Positions 7,513 through 19,006 of a DNA stretch of 64,000 bases are shown in pieces. The notes beneath the pieces are model-generated. The model made no database searches, was not told the DNA's origin, and worked only from the letters and a program-made list of their open reading frames with translations. How positions within the stretch are numbered: the stretch's first letter is position 1; every line of letters begins with the position of its first letter. The position numbers and the translations under genes were made by a program. The stretch is from Arthrobacter sp. CAU 1506. Lineage in GTDB: Bacteria; Actinomycetota; Actinomycetes; Actinomycetales; Micrococcaceae. The stretch lies in NCBI RefSeq assembly GCF_005047635.1, contig NZ_SUKC01000001.1, positions 186,001 to 250,000 on the forward strand. The letters run 5' to 3'.

Positions 7513-9024
7513 CTAGGCCTGAACGCCGAGGCGTTCGAAAATGAGTTCACGGACGCGGCCGGCGTCGGCCTGCCCGCGGGTGGCCTTCATGACCCCGCCC
7601 ACAATTGCTCCGGCAGCCTGGACCTTGCCGCCACGGATCTTCTCCGCCACGTCCGGTTGCGCGGCCAGTGCGGCGTCGATCGCATCCAGCAGCGCCGAAT
7701 CGTCGGACACCACGGCCAGTCCGCGCTTGTCCACGACCTCTTCCGGGCTGCCCTCACCGGCGAGCACGCCGTCGAGCACCTGGCGGGCCAGTTTGTCGTT
7801 GATCTTGCCAGCCTGCACCAGGCGGTCCAGCTCGACCACGGTCTGCGGGCTTACGCCCAGCTCCGACGGTTCGACCTCGGCTTCCTTCGCCCGGCGTGAA
7901 ATCTCGCCCATCCACCACTTCCGGGCCACTGCCGCAGAGGCACCGGCGGCGATGGTTTCCTCGATCGAATCCATCACGCCGGCGTTGACGACGTCGCGGA
8001 ATTCGGCATCGGAGTAGCCCCAGTCGGCTTTCAGCCGCTTGCGGCGTTCGGCCGGCGGCTCCGGCAACCGGGACCGCAGTTCCTCGACCCACGCTTCGGT
8101 GGTGACGACGGGCACCAGGTCCGGCTCCGGGAAATAGCGGTAGTCGTCGGCGTCCGACTTCGGTCGGCCGGAGGTCGTGGACCGGGTGTCCTCGTGCCAG
8201 TGGCGGGTTTCCTGGACAACCTTCTGTCCGGATTCCAGCACCGCAGCGTGGCGCTCGATCTCGAAGCGGACCGCGCGCTCGACCGCCCGTAGCGAGTTCA
8301 CGTTCTTGGTCTCGGACCGGATGCCAAACTGCGTGGCGCCCTTCGGCATCAGGGACACGTTGGCGTCGCAGCGGACGTTGCCGCGTTCCATCCGGGCATC
8401 CGACACGCCCAGGTTTTTGACGATCTCGCGGACGGCTGCCACGTAGGCACGGGCCAGCTCGGGGGCACGGGAGCCGGCTCCGACGATCGGCTTGGTGACG
8501 ATCTCCACCAGCGGCACGCCGGCGCGGTTGTAGTCCACCAGCGAGTACTCGGCACCCTGGATGCGCCCGGTGGCGCCGCCCAGGTGGGTGAGCTTGCCGG
8601 CGTCCTCTTCCATGTGTGCGCGTTCGATCTCCACGCGGAACACTTCGCCGTCTTCCAGCTCGATGTCCAAGTAGCCGTCGTAGCAGATCGGATCCTCGTA
8701 CTGGGAGGTCTGGAAGTTCTTCGGGGTGTCCGGATAGAAGTAGTTCTTCCGGGCGAAGAAGCAGGATTCGGCGATCTTGCAGTTCAGCGCCAGCCCGATC
8801 ATGATCGAGTACTCCACCGCCGACTTGTTGACCACCGGCAGCGTACCGGGCAGGCCAAGGTCCACCGGCGACACGTTCGTGTTCGGCACATCGCCGAACG
8901 CGTTCGGAGCCGCCGAGAACATTTTCGTCTTGGTGTTCAGCTCAACGTGGACCTCGAAGCCGAGGACCGGATCGTACTTGGCCATCGCTTCGTCGAAGGC
9001 GACCAGTTCTTGAGTTTCAGCCAT
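7513..9024 (-). CDS. gatB: Asp-tRNA(Asn)/Glu-tRNA(Gln) amidotransferase subunit B
   Basis: 503 residues, the usual GatB length. GatB activates the misacylated tRNA by phosphorylation and receives ammonia from GatA. Seen: the catalytic-cradle opening [21 protein letters not shown], the [14 protein letters not shown] motif, [15 protein letters not shown] and RCDANVSL, then the C-terminal helical YqeY-like tail ([27 protein letters not shown]). The start at 9024 abuts the gatA stop codon (9025-9027), indicating translational coupling. Needed where free asparaginyl- or glutaminyl-tRNA synthetases are missing, which is normal in actinobacteria. Confidence 0.98.
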   Translation of the reverse strand: MAETQELVAFDEAMAKYDPVLGFEVHVELNTKTKMFSAAPNAFGDVPNTNVSPVDLGLPGTLPVVNKSAVEYSIMIGLALNCKIAESCFFARKNYFYPDTPKNFQTSQYEDPICYDGYLDIELEDGEVFRVEIERAHMEEDAGKLTHLGGATGRIQGAEYSLVDYNRAGVPLVEIVTKPIVGAGSRAPELARAYVAAVREIVKNLGVSDARMERGNVRCDANVSLMPKGATQFGIRSETKNVNSLRAVERAVRFEIERHAAVLESGQKVVQETRHWHEDTRSTTSGRPKSDADDYRYFPEPDLVPVVTTEAWVEELRSRLPEPPAERRKRLKADWGYSDAEFRDVVNAGVMDSIEETIAAGASAAVARKWWMGEISRRAKEAEVEPSELGVSPQTVVELDRLVQAGKINDKLARQVLDGVLAGEGSPEEVVDKRGLAVVSDDSALLDAIDAALAAQPDVAEKIRGGKVQAAGAIVGGVMKATRGQADAGRVRELIFERLGVQA

Positions 9025-10527
9025 TTACTTCACACCTCCGAGAGCGGGAGCCTGGGCCAGCAGCGGGCCGCCCCACGTGGCTTCCAACAGGTTTTCGAGG
9101 CCGGCGCCTGCGCGGTACAGGCGGGCATCTTCACGGGCCGGGGCCAGGAACTGGATGCCCACCGGCAGCCCGTCGGCCAGGCCGCCCGGCACCGAAATGC
9201 CCGGGACACCGGCCAGGTTCGCCGGAATGGTGGCCACGTCGTTGAGGTACATGGCCATCGGATCGTCCAGCTTTTCGCCCAGCTTGAAGGCCGTGGTCGG
9301 AGCGGTCGGCGAGATCAGCACGTCGGCGGTTTCAAAAGCCGCGGCGAAATCGCGCTGCACCAGGGTGCGGACCTTCTGCGCCGAGCCGTAATAGGCGTCG
9401 TAGTAGCCCGCCGACAGGGCGTAGGTACCCAGGATAATGCGGCGTTTGACCTCGTCGCCGAAGCCGGCCGCCCGGGTGGCCCCCATGACGCGTTCGATGG
9501 TCATCGAGCCGTCCTCCGGCAGCGCCCGGTGCCCGTAGCGGACGCCGTCGTACTTGGCCAGGTTGGAGGAGGCCTCCGAGGGCATGACCAGGTAGTAGGC
9601 GCCCAGCGCGTACTTGAAGTTCGGGCAGGACACCTCCACCACGTTGGCGCCGGCGCCGCGCAGCAACTCGAGTGCCTCGTCGAAGCGTGCCTGTACGCCG
9701 GCGGAGTAGCCTTCGCCCTGCAGTTCCTTGATCACGCCGATGCGCATGCCGTGCACATCGCCGCTCCGGGCGGCTTCAACCAGCGCGCCCACCGGATCGG
9801 TCAGCGAGGTGGAGTCGGCCGGGTCGTGCCCGCCGATGACCTCGTGCAGCAGCGCGGCATCCAGCACGGTCCGGGTGACCGGCCCGATCTGGTCCAGCGA
9901 CGACGCCATCGCGATGGCGCCGTAGCGGGAGACTCCGCCGTAGGTCGGCTTCACGCCCACCGAGCCGGTCACCGCGGCCGGCTGCCGGATCGAACCGCCG
10001 GTATCCGTGCCCAGCGCCAGCGGGGCCTCGAAGGCCGATACCGCCGCCGCTGAACCGCCGCCGGATCCGCCGGGGATCCGCTCCAGGTCCCACGGGTTGC
10101 GGGTGGGGCCGAAGGCCGAGTGTTCGGTGGAGGAACCCATGGCGAATTCGTCCAAGTTGGTCTTGCCCAGCATCGGCATCCGCGCCGCACGGATCTTCTT
10201 GATCACGGTGGCGTCGTACGGGCTCATCCAGCCCTCGAGCATCTTCGAGCCGGCGGTGGTGGGCTGGCCGACGGTGACAATCAGGTCCTTGATCGCAATC
10301 GGGACGCCGGCGAGCGCATGCAGCTCTTCGCCGGCGGCACGCGCCTTGTCCACGTCAGCTGCGACGGCGAGCGCCTCATCGGTGTTCACGTGCAGGAAGG
10401 CGTTGACGTCGCCGTCGACCGCGGCAATGCGGTCCAGGTGTGCCTGGGTGACCTCGGTCGACGAGACCTCGGAGGCGGCCAGCAGTTCCGCCAGTTTCGC
10501 GGCGCTGTGCGTAATCAATTCACTCAT
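9025..10527 (-). CDS. gatA: Asp-tRNA(Asn)/Glu-tRNA(Gln) amidotransferase subunit A
   Basis: 500 residues. GatA is the amidase subunit that frees ammonia from glutamine. The amidase-signature Ser-cisSer-Lys system is visible: PIAIKDLI (Lys), the glycine/serine-rich [35 protein letters not shown] region holding both serines, and the following [13 protein letters not shown]. The C-terminus ([27 protein letters not shown]) is typical. It begins 9 nt after the gatC stop with GAGGAGTAGGACGCACCC before the ATG. Central gene of the gatC-A-B operon on the minus strand. Confidence 0.98.
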   Translation of the reverse strand: MSELITHSAAKLAELLAASEVSSTEVTQAHLDRIAAVDGDVNAFLHVNTDEALAVAADVDKARAAGEELHALAGVPIAIKDLIVTVGQPTTAGSKMLEGWMSPYDATVIKKIRAARMPMLGKTNLDEFAMGSSTEHSAFGPTRNPWDLERIPGGSGGGSAAAVSAFEAPLALGTDTGGSIRQPAAVTGSVGVKPTYGGVSRYGAIAMASSLDQIGPVTRTVLDAALLHEVIGGHDPADSTSLTDPVGALVEAARSGDVHGMRIGVIKELQGEGYSAGVQARFDEALELLRGAGANVVEVSCPNFKYALGAYYLVMPSEASSNLAKYDGVRYGHRALPEDGSMTIERVMGATRAAGFGDEVKRRIILGTYALSAGYYDAYYGSAQKVRTLVQRDFAAAFETADVLISPTAPTTAFKLGEKLDDPMAMYLNDVATIPANLAGVPGISVPGGLADGLPVGIQFLAPAREDARLYRAGAGLENLLEATWGGPLLAQAPALGGVK

Positions 10528-10536
10528 GGGTGCGTC

Positions 10537-10833
10537 CTACTCCTCGTCCAGGATCGCCGGAACCTTGAACCGGCCGTCGGCCGCGTCCGGTGCGTTCGCC
10601 AGTGCCAGTTCCTGGCTCAGGGTCTCCCCCACCACGTCCTCGCGGAACACGTTGGTCAGCGGGATCGGGTGTGACGTCGCCGGCACGTCGGGCCGGGCAA
10701 CTTCCTGGACGGACTTGATCGAATCGACAATAACGTCCAGTTCCCCGGCCATTTTGTCCAGTTCTTCGGCGGTCATCTCAATGTGGGCCAGGCGCGCCAG
10801 ATGCGCCACCGCCGCACGATTGATCTCAGACAT
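10537..10833 (-). CDS. gatC: Asp-tRNA(Asn)/Glu-tRNA(Gln) amidotransferase subunit C
   Basis: 98 residues, the normal GatC size. GatC wraps around GatA and ties it to GatB. The sequence AAVAHLARLAHIEMTAEELDKMAGELDVIVDSIKSVQEV is the conserved N-terminal helical pair, followed by the extended RFKVPAILDEE end. First gene of the operon, divergent from the phosphoesterase gene, with a control region of 185 bp between them. Confidence 0.97.
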   Translation of the reverse strand: MSEINRAAVAHLARLAHIEMTAEELDKMAGELDVIVDSIKSVQEVARPDVPATSHPIPLTNVFREDVVGETLSQELALANAPDAADGRFKVPAILDEE

Positions 10834-10960
10834 GAGTCTCCTACGCGGATGGATTGCTTTTCCAGTTCAGTCTACCGGCGCAGAATGGTCCGGAGTGGCC
10901 AAGCTGGCAGGGCATCCGACTGTGGCCCCTCCCCGGCCGCACGACGGCGGCGTGATCACG

Positions 10961-10989
10961 TTGACTGCCATCTGCCCAGTGCCTAGACT
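10961..10989 (+). promoter_or_regulatory. Consensus-like sigma-70 promoter of the phosphoesterase gene
   Basis: TTGACT (10961-10966), a 17-bp spacer and TAGACT (10984-10989) form the best -35/-10 pair seen in the window. Transcription would start near 10996 and yield a leader of about 23 nt with GAGGAGG before the ATG at 11019. Confidence 0.75.
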
Positions 10990-11018
10990 GGCGCCCCGTC
11001 CGTGGCGAGGAGGCCTGA

Positions 11019-12098
11019 ATGCGTGCGGCTCGACTGGCAGCAGCGGCCCTCGGCGCCCTGCTGCTCTCATGCTGCGGCACGCTTCCGCCTAGTTCCCCCG
11101 CTCCGGCACCGCAGACCAGCGTCCCGGGCGCGGCAAGCCAGCCGCCGCCCGCCTCGAATCCGGCCGGCAGCACCGCCAGGACGGTGGACTTCGCGGCAGC
11201 CGGGGATTTCGGTGACGGCGAGACCGCCGCGAAGGTCCTGGACGCGATGGCCAGCAGCACCTCACAGTTCGGCCTGGCGCTCGGAGACCTGTCCTATGGA
11301 AGCCGCGGCACGGAATCGGCGTGGTGCAGTTTCGTCACGGACCACTTGGGGCCGGACCTTCCGTTGCAGTTGCTCTCCGGCAACCACGAAAGTGATGGCC
11401 GGAATGGTTCCATCGATGCATTCGCGGACTGCCTGCCTCCGCGTTTGCCCGGCGTCAAAGGCGATTATGGGCGCCAATGGTTCGTGGACATCCCGCAGCA
11501 GCATCCCGTGCTGCGGTTGATCATGATTTCGCCGGGTTTGCGGTTCGCGGAATCCGGCCGATGGGACTACGTGCCCGGAAACGAGCACTACAACTGGACT
11601 GCGTCGGCCATCGACTCCGCCCGTGATGCGGACATCCCGTGGGTCGTGGTGGCCACGCACCTGCCGTGCCTGACGATGGGCCGCTACGGGTGCGATCCGG
11701 GTTCCGCAGTGACGAATCTGCTGCTGGACAAAAAGGTGGACCTGGTGCTGAACGGCCACGAGCACCTCTACCAGCGCACACAGCAACTGGCGCTGGGCCC
11801 CGGTTGTCCCTCGCTGGTGCCGGCGAAGAGCAGCAGCGCGTGCATCGCGGACACCGACGGCAACTTCCAGTCCGGCGCCGGCACGGTCTTTGCAACCGTC
11901 GGCACCGGCGGGCGGCCGCTGCGCGACGTCAACACCAAGGATGCCGAGGCGCCGTACTTCGCCGCCTATTCGGGGAGGAATGCGGACCCGACGCATGGGT
12001 TTCTGCAGATCCGGGCCACCGACAACGCGCTCAGCGCCGAGTTCGTCCGTGCCGGCGGCGGCGATTTCGCCGACTCCTTCACACTGCGCCGGCGCTGA
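11019..12098 (+). CDS. Lipoprotein metallophosphoesterase (calcineurin-like)
   Basis: 359 residues with GAGGAGG 5 nt before the ATG. The N-terminus is a lipoprotein signal (LAAAALGALLLSC) with Cys18 as the probable lipidated residue, then a Pro/Ala/Ser linker to about residue 50. The calcineurin-like core follows: FAAAGDFGDGE, LGDLSYG, SGNHESD, VVVATHLPC and NGHEHLYQR, the five metal-binding blocks that place two metal ions. It should be a phosphodiesterase or phosphatase on the outer face of the membrane, similar in layout to purple-acid-phosphatase-like proteins; substrate unknown. Confidence 0.9.
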   Translation: MRAARLAAAALGALLLSCCGTLPPSSPAPAPQTSVPGAASQPPPASNPAGSTARTVDFAAAGDFGDGETAAKVLDAMASSTSQFGLALGDLSYGSRGTESAWCSFVTDHLGPDLPLQLLSGNHESDGRNGSIDAFADCLPPRLPGVKGDYGRQWFVDIPQQHPVLRLIMISPGLRFAESGRWDYVPGNEHYNWTASAIDSARDADIPWVVVATHLPCLTMGRYGCDPGSAVTNLLLDKKVDLVLNGHEHLYQRTQQLALGPGCPSLVPAKSSSACIADTDGNFQSGAGTVFATVGTGGRPLRDVNTKDAEAPYFAAYSGRNADPTHGFLQIRATDNALSAEFVRAGGGDFADSFTLRRR

Positions 12099-12147
12099 GC
12101 CCGCGCAGCGTGCCACCGCCGCGGCGGCGCGGCGGCGGGGCTGCGGG

Positions 12148-12645
12148 TTAGAGCCGCTTGACGAAGACCAGCAGTCGGATATCGGTGCCGGGCACCGGCC
12201 AGTCCCGCTCCGGTACGCGGTCAAACCCGAGTGACTCATACAGCCGGTGCGCGGCGGTCCAGTCGCTGCCGGTGGTCAGGCTCACCGCGTCGATTCCGTC
12301 CAGGGTGCGGGCATGGGCCACGATCGCTTCCACCAGCGCCCGCCCGACACCGGACCGCTGCAGGCCCGGATCGACCGCCAGCATCCGGAACTCCAGCTCA
12401 CCCTCCCGGGCGATGTCCGCATACTCCCCGCCCGCTGTCGCCAGCGTCACCGCGCCGGCGACGTGCCCGCCGCGCTCGGCCACCCAGATTTCCGCGCGTG
12501 CGGCCCGGTGCGCCACGTCGGAGACGTGTACCAAGTAGGGATGGTCGGCGGCCGGGAAATGGCCGGCGGCGAGGTACGCCTCGCGCGTCAGGCGCTCCAC
12601 GTCGTCGTAATCAGCAGCGGTGGCGGGGCGGATGGTGATGTGCAT
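12148..12645 (-). CDS. GNAT family N-acetyltransferase
   Basis: 165 residues. GNAT motifs A and B are recognisable: ELEFRMLAVDPGLQRSGVGRALVEAIVAHAR, where QRSGVG is the acetyl-CoA pyrophosphate loop, and AAHRLYESLGFDRVPERDWPV. The opening MHITIRPATAADYDDVERLTREAY is standard. The acceptor may be a small molecule or a protein N-terminus; the sequence does not say. It is convergent with the phosphoesterase gene. The upstream side holds a palindrome and the 100-bp tandem repeat. Confidence 0.9.
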   Translation of the reverse strand: MHITIRPATAADYDDVERLTREAYLAAGHFPAADHPYLVHVSDVAHRAARAEIWVAERGGHVAGAVTLATAGGEYADIAREGELEFRMLAVDPGLQRSGVGRALVEAIVAHARTLDGIDAVSLTTGSDWTAAHRLYESLGFDRVPERDWPVPGTDIRLLVFVKRL

Positions 12646-12710
12646 GTGCTGGGGCGGGTCCTCGCGGGAAAAGGGGAAAGCACGACGGCGGTGCGTGCCC
12701 TACCAGTTTC

Positions 12711-12730
12711 GCGCACCGCGCGCGGTGCGC
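12711..12730. repeat. 20-bp perfect palindrome
   Basis: GCGCACCGCGCGCGGTGCGC reads the same on both strands. It sits 66 bp upstream of the GNAT start and just before the 100-bp tandem repeat. It could be an operator or a cruciform-forming element. Confidence 0.55.
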
Positions 12731-12740
12731 GCGAATTCAG

Positions 12741-12976
12741 TGGCCAGTCCGGTGATCGACCAAAGGCGCTTGCGCCTGCGTGGAGATCCGCGGTCTCCGC
12801 GCGGTCGCTGGCGCTCCCTTGGTCGACCACCGAGGTGCGGTGGCCAGTCCGGTGATCGGCCAAAGGCGCTTGCGCCTGCGTGGAGATCCGCGGTCTCCAC
12901 GCGGTCGCTGGCGCTCCCTTGGTCGACCACCGAGGTGCGGTCGCTGGCGCTCCCTTGGTCGACCACCGAGGTGCGG
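12741..12976. repeat. Intergenic 100-bp tandem repeat, 2.36 copies
   Basis: The unit at 12741-12840 is repeated at 12841-12940 with very few changes (GATCGACC to GATCGGCC, TCTCCGC to TCTCCAC), and the last 36 bp of the unit occur a third time at 12941-12976. Each unit contains hairpin-forming parts: AGGCGC-TT-GCGCCT, GAGATC-CGC-GGTCTC, and a TGGTCGACCACC block whose reverse reappears as GATCGACCA at the next unit's start. There is no coding frame of believable composition through it. It fills the 202 bp between the upstream side of the GNAT gene and the stop of the gene at 13009, and resembles mobile palindromic intergenic repeats. Confidence 0.8.
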
Positions 12977-13008
12977 GCGCAGGTATGGCGGCCCGGGACG
13001 GTTCCGGT

Positions 13009-13806
13009 TCAGCCGGGTTGAGGGTCGGAGAGAGGCCCGGGACGCTGCTCGGGCCGGCCACGCCGCGGCGAAGCCGGCGGGTCAGACAGTGGCGCAGCCT
13101 GCGGGTCAGGCAGCGGCAGCAGTTCGGGATTGACCTGCCGTTGCAGGGCCGCCAGCGCCTCGGCAGGCAGAGCCAACAGGCCGTCCAGTTGCTTGCGCGC
13201 CCGGCTGTAGGCCAGTTGCCGCTCGGCCGGTGTGGCAGCTCGGTCCACGGCGATGGTGAGCAGCCGGCGGGCGGTATTCAGCCGCAACCGTTCCGGGCCG
13301 CTGAAGTGCTGGTCGCGGATCCGACGGGCTTCGCGTTCGGCTATGTCGAAGGCGACCTCGTAGGCGCGCACCGCCTCTCGATAGTCGCGCAGCCGCTCGT
13401 CGGTGGCGATCTCCGCAGCAGTGACCGGGAGCAGCCCGTCCGCAGTCCGTTTGGCGCGCAGGAACGCCACGGTGAGCGGTTCACGAACGTCGGACATCAT
13501 CGGGTAGTCGATCAGTTTCGCCACATCCAGCTCATAGTCCAGCCAGCGAACGTTCACCGCATGATGTTCCGCCATCAGTTTCTCGGTATCGCGCAGCCGC
13601 TGCTGCTGGGCGGCCGCGGCGGCATGCCGACGGTCTGCCTCCCGGCGGGCGGCCTCCGACCACGCGGATTCGCGGCGCTGGCCGCTCGCCCGGTTCCGGG
13701 CCTGCTGGCGCCTGGCGCGCTTGGCCCGCTGCCCCATGCCGGAGACCACAGCGAAGCCCACCCAGATGAACCACCAGGGAAAACCATCGGCGAAAAACTC
13801 GTTCAT
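13009..13806 (-). CDS. Uncharacterised membrane-anchored helical protein
   Basis: 265 residues from the ATG at 13806 (GGAG eight nt upstream). One hydrophobic segment near the N-terminus (residues about 4-22, FFADGFPWWFIWVGFAVVSG) is followed by a highly basic, Ala/Arg/Gln-rich helical stretch (residues 25-75) and a mostly helical body (YELDVAKLIDYPMMSDVREPLTVAFLRAKR...). The C-terminal 35 residues are Pro/Arg rich. I recognise no named domain. Similar-looking short-anchored coiled proteins occur in Micrococcales. It lies in the same direction as the DUF2087 gene and ligA upstream, with an 86-nt gap. Confidence 0.7.
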   Translation of the reverse strand: MNEFFADGFPWWFIWVGFAVVSGMGQRAKRARRQQARNRASGQRRESAWSEAARREADRRHAAAAAQQQRLRDTEKLMAEHHAVNVRWLDYELDVAKLIDYPMMSDVREPLTVAFLRAKRTADGLLPVTAAEIATDERLRDYREAVRAYEVAFDIAEREARRIRDQHFSGPERLRLNTARRLLTIAVDRAATPAERQLAYSRARKQLDGLLALPAEALAALQRQVNPELLPLPDPQAAPLSDPPASPRRGRPEQRPGPLSDPQPG

Positions 13807-13892
13807 GGCCGCTCCACACGTCCATGCTCCCATGGCCGGTGATGCGAGTCACGCCTGCGTTTCTGGTTCGGACCCTGCAGCAGGCCGCTGGG

Positions 13893-16639
<2,747 letters not shown>

Positions 16640-16688
16640 TCAGGCGACGACGGCGGTGCCGCGGCCCGCGGGCGACGGCACGTTGCGC

Positions 16689-17390
16689 TCAGTCTTCGGC
16701 ATCCAACTGTTGGTCGAGCAGCGCCAGGTCCGCCGCGGTGACCAGATGGGACGTCACCGCGTGTTCCACCAGCCGCGCCCGCCGGTTGGTGGCAAGCTTG
16801 CCGCCGCCACCGCGCAGTCCGGCGACGCCCACGCGGTCCAGTTTGTCGCAGACGTTGTCCAGCTTGCGGTTGAACTTGGTCAACGGCCAGCCCAGCCGGG
16901 CGGCCGCCTGTGAGGACGACGGAATCGAGCTCAGCCCGGTGCCGTCCCGCTTGAGCATGGGTTCGGCCAGGGCCAGGATCAGTGCCTTCTGCGAGTCGGT
17001 GAAGATCACCGGGCCGATGGTGGTCTCCCCCACCGCGTCCGTGTCCCGGTGTTCCTGGCGGAAGGAGGGCGTCTTGACGTGGACGGACAACTCGTACGTG
17101 GTCGGGCCGGCAGTGAACACGATGTTCGTCAGGCTGAAGACCAGCGGGATCCGTGCGCCCGGCGCCAGCCAGGCCTGCATGCCGCCGGTGGAATCGGCGA
17201 CGGTGGCCGAGATCAGGGACCCTACGTTGGCCAACCACCAAATGTCGTCGTATCGGGCGACCTGCAGGAACTTGCGGTGCAGGTACGGATTGTCGTCGAT
17301 CTCCAGGTCGCCTTCACGACCAATGGTGAACACGTCGTCGTCCTTGGGTTCATACCATTCCCCGCAGAACTCAATGCTCACATCCGCCAC
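16689..17390 (-). CDS. FHA-like / winged-helix protein, last gene of the kinase operon
   Basis: 233 residues from the GTG at 17390, with AAGGGGG six nt upstream. Residues about 10-100 look like a forkhead-associated fold (FTIGREGDLEIDDNPYLHRKFLQV...WWLANVGSLISATV), but the usual phosphothreonine-binding SRxH is replaced by LHRKF, so phosphopeptide binding is doubtful. The second half (IIFTDSQKALILALAEPML... AAARLGWPLTKFNRKLDNVCDKLDRVGV) resembles a winged-helix DNA-binding domain. It follows the Ser/Thr kinase by 95 nt and may act as the output of that signalling set. Similar genes accompany FHA/kinase clusters in actinobacteria; no function is established. Confidence 0.75.
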   Translation of the reverse strand: MADVSIEFCGEWYEPKDDDVFTIGREGDLEIDDNPYLHRKFLQVARYDDIWWLANVGSLISATVADSTGGMQAWLAPGARIPLVFSLTNIVFTAGPTTYELSVHVKTPSFRQEHRDTDAVGETTIGPVIFTDSQKALILALAEPMLKRDGTGLSSIPSSSQAAARLGWPLTKFNRKLDNVCDKLDRVGVAGLRGGGGKLATNRRARLVEHAVTSHLVTAADLALLDQQLDAED

Positions 17391-17485
17391 CGGTAGCCCC
17401 CTTGATGTTGTGTTGACCGAACGGGTCGACGCGAGTTGATCGTTTCATGGTCCCGCCTTCTAACTCTATTCCAGCGGGCACCCGG

Positions 17486-19006
17486 CTATTCGTCGGCGCA
17501 GCCGCGGACCGGGTCGGAGGCCCGGCCGTTGGCCCGCACCACCACTACTTCGATGCAGGTCCGGTCGTTTTCCGCCAACGGCAGCACCGCCGTTGGCTCG
17601 CCGGTGCGTTCGGGCTCGCCCTGGCCCAGTGCGGTGACGGGCGTCCAGATGAACAGATCGTCGTCGCGCGGGTCAGGATTGGTCCAGCTGAAAACCGCTT
17701 CGGTTCCTTCTACCCGGCCGTCCAACTCCTCCGGCGGCACCACGTTGCCGGACAGGCCTTCCAAGGCGTTGGCCGGCGCCCGGCTGACCGGCGCATCGGG
17801 CACGGCTGCCTCGGGCGCCGGTCCGTTGAGCACGAAGATCGCGCCGGCGGCCACCGCCGCCGCGGCGACAGCGCCGGCCACCCACGTCCAGGGACGGCGA
17901 CGCGCTCCGCTGCCGGATTCCGTCCGCTGGTCTGCTGTGGAGTCCCTCAGCACAGTGGAGGCTTCCGGCTCCAGTTCCAGGCGACGTCCGTCCTGCCGTG
18001 CGGGCAGCCGTTCGGTGCGCTCCGGGAAAACGGATCCTGCCGACGGCGGTGCCGCGGCAGGGTCGATCGAGACGATCCCGCGGACCCGGGTCGCCTCGCC
18101 GTCGTCGGCATCCCCCGCGCCGGCAGACGGGGCCTCCTCCAGTACCTCGAACGGGGTGACGGATAGGTTCAGTTCGGCTTGCACCCGCTGCAGGGACAGC
18201 GCGAAGGCGTGGGCGGATTTGAACCGCGAGGCGGGCGCCTTGGCCATCGCGGTGGCCAGGGCCAGCTCCAGCGAGGCCGGCACATCGGCGCGGCCCAGCG
18301 GCGGCAGCGGTGCGTGCGAAATCCGGTCCATCAGTTCGCGCTGCGAGTTGTTCCCGCCCGGCTGCAGGAACGGCGAGCGGCCGGCCAGCAGTGTGTACAC
18401 CGTGGCGCCCAGCGCCCAGATATCGCCGCGGGTGCCGTTTCCGGCGTCGCCCTTGAAGGACTCCGGCGGCGACCACGGAATGGACATCCCCACGTCGCTG
18501 TCCGCGGCGTCGGTGCCGGAGGAGGAGATGCCGAAGTCGGTCAGCGCCGGCCGGTTGTAATCGGTGACCAGGATGTTGGCCGGTTTGATGTCACGGTGCG
18601 CGATTCCCGCCCGGTGCGCGGTCTCCACGGCGGAGGCCACCTGGATGCCGAGGGTCAGCACCTCGTCCACGCCCAGCGGTCCCTGGCGGTAGCGCGCATC
18701 CAGGCTTGGCCGCGAGCAGTACTCCATGGCCAGGTAGGAATGCCCGTCGGCTGTGAGGTTGGCTTCGTAGATGGTGACAATGAACGGGTGCGTGGACAGC
18801 TGCGCCATCAGGTTCGCCTCGGACTCGAAGCGGCGGCGTGCGTCCTCGGTCCTGAGCCCTGACAGCAGCACCTTGACGGCTACCTGGCGCCTGGGCCGGT
18901 CCTGCTCGTAAAGGTACACGTCGGAGAATCCGCCCGAGCCCAGCAGCCGGACATAGCGGTAACCGTCAATGTTCGGTGGCGGTGCGGGCGGGCGCTTCAC
19001 GCTCAC
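17486..19006 (-). CDS. Transmembrane Ser/Thr protein kinase (PknB-like family)
   Basis: 506 residues from the GTG at 19006, whose GTGA overlaps the stop of the FHA gene. The cytoplasmic kinase domain (about 15-280) has the glycine loop GSGGFSDVY, ATP-binding Lys45 (VAVKVL), HRDIKPANIL (catalytic Asp139), DFGISSS and DIWALGATVY. An acidic/Pro-rich juxtamembrane linker follows, then a single membrane segment near residue 370 (WVAGAVAAAAVAAGAIFVL) and an extracytoplasmic tail of about 115 residues with a fibronectin-like ending and two Cys (RTCIEVVVV...GCADE). There are no PASTA repeats, so it is not PknB itself. It is paired with a PP2C phosphatase and FHA proteins in the same operon. Confidence 0.93.
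   Translation of the reverse strand: MSVKRPPAPPPNIDGYRYVRLLGSGGFSDVYLYEQDRPRRQVAVKVLLSGLRTEDARRRFESEANLMAQLSTHPFIVTIYEANLTADGHSYLAMEYCSRPSLDARYRQGPLGVDEVLTLGIQVASAVETAHRAGIAHRDIKPANILVTDYNRPALTDFGISSSGTDAADSDVGMSIPWSPPESFKGDAGNGTRGDIWALGATVYTLLAGRSPFLQPGGNNSQRELMDRISHAPLPPLGRADVPASLELALATAMAKAPASRFKSAHAFALSLQRVQAELNLSVTPFEVLEEAPSAGAGDADDGEATRVRGIVSIDPAAAPPSAGSVFPERTERLPARQDGRRLELEPEASTVLRDSTADQRTESGSGARRRPWTWVAGAVAAAAVAAGAIFVLNGPAPEAAVPDAPVSRAPANALEGLSGNVVPPEELDGRVEGTEAVFSWTNPDPRDDDLFIWTPVTALGQGEPERTGEPTAVLPLAENDRTCIEVVVVRANGRASDPVRGCADE

Noticed and set aside
12741-12976. Possible CRISPR array in the tandem repeat.
   Set aside because: Units are 100 bp and directly adjacent, with no unique spacers, and no cas genes occur nearby.
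12620-13133. Several overlapping frames of about 90-200 codons running through the tandem repeat on both strands.
   Set aside because: They are open on several frames at once because of the repeat's composition, encode only repeated Arg/Ala-rich peptide, and lack ribosome sites.
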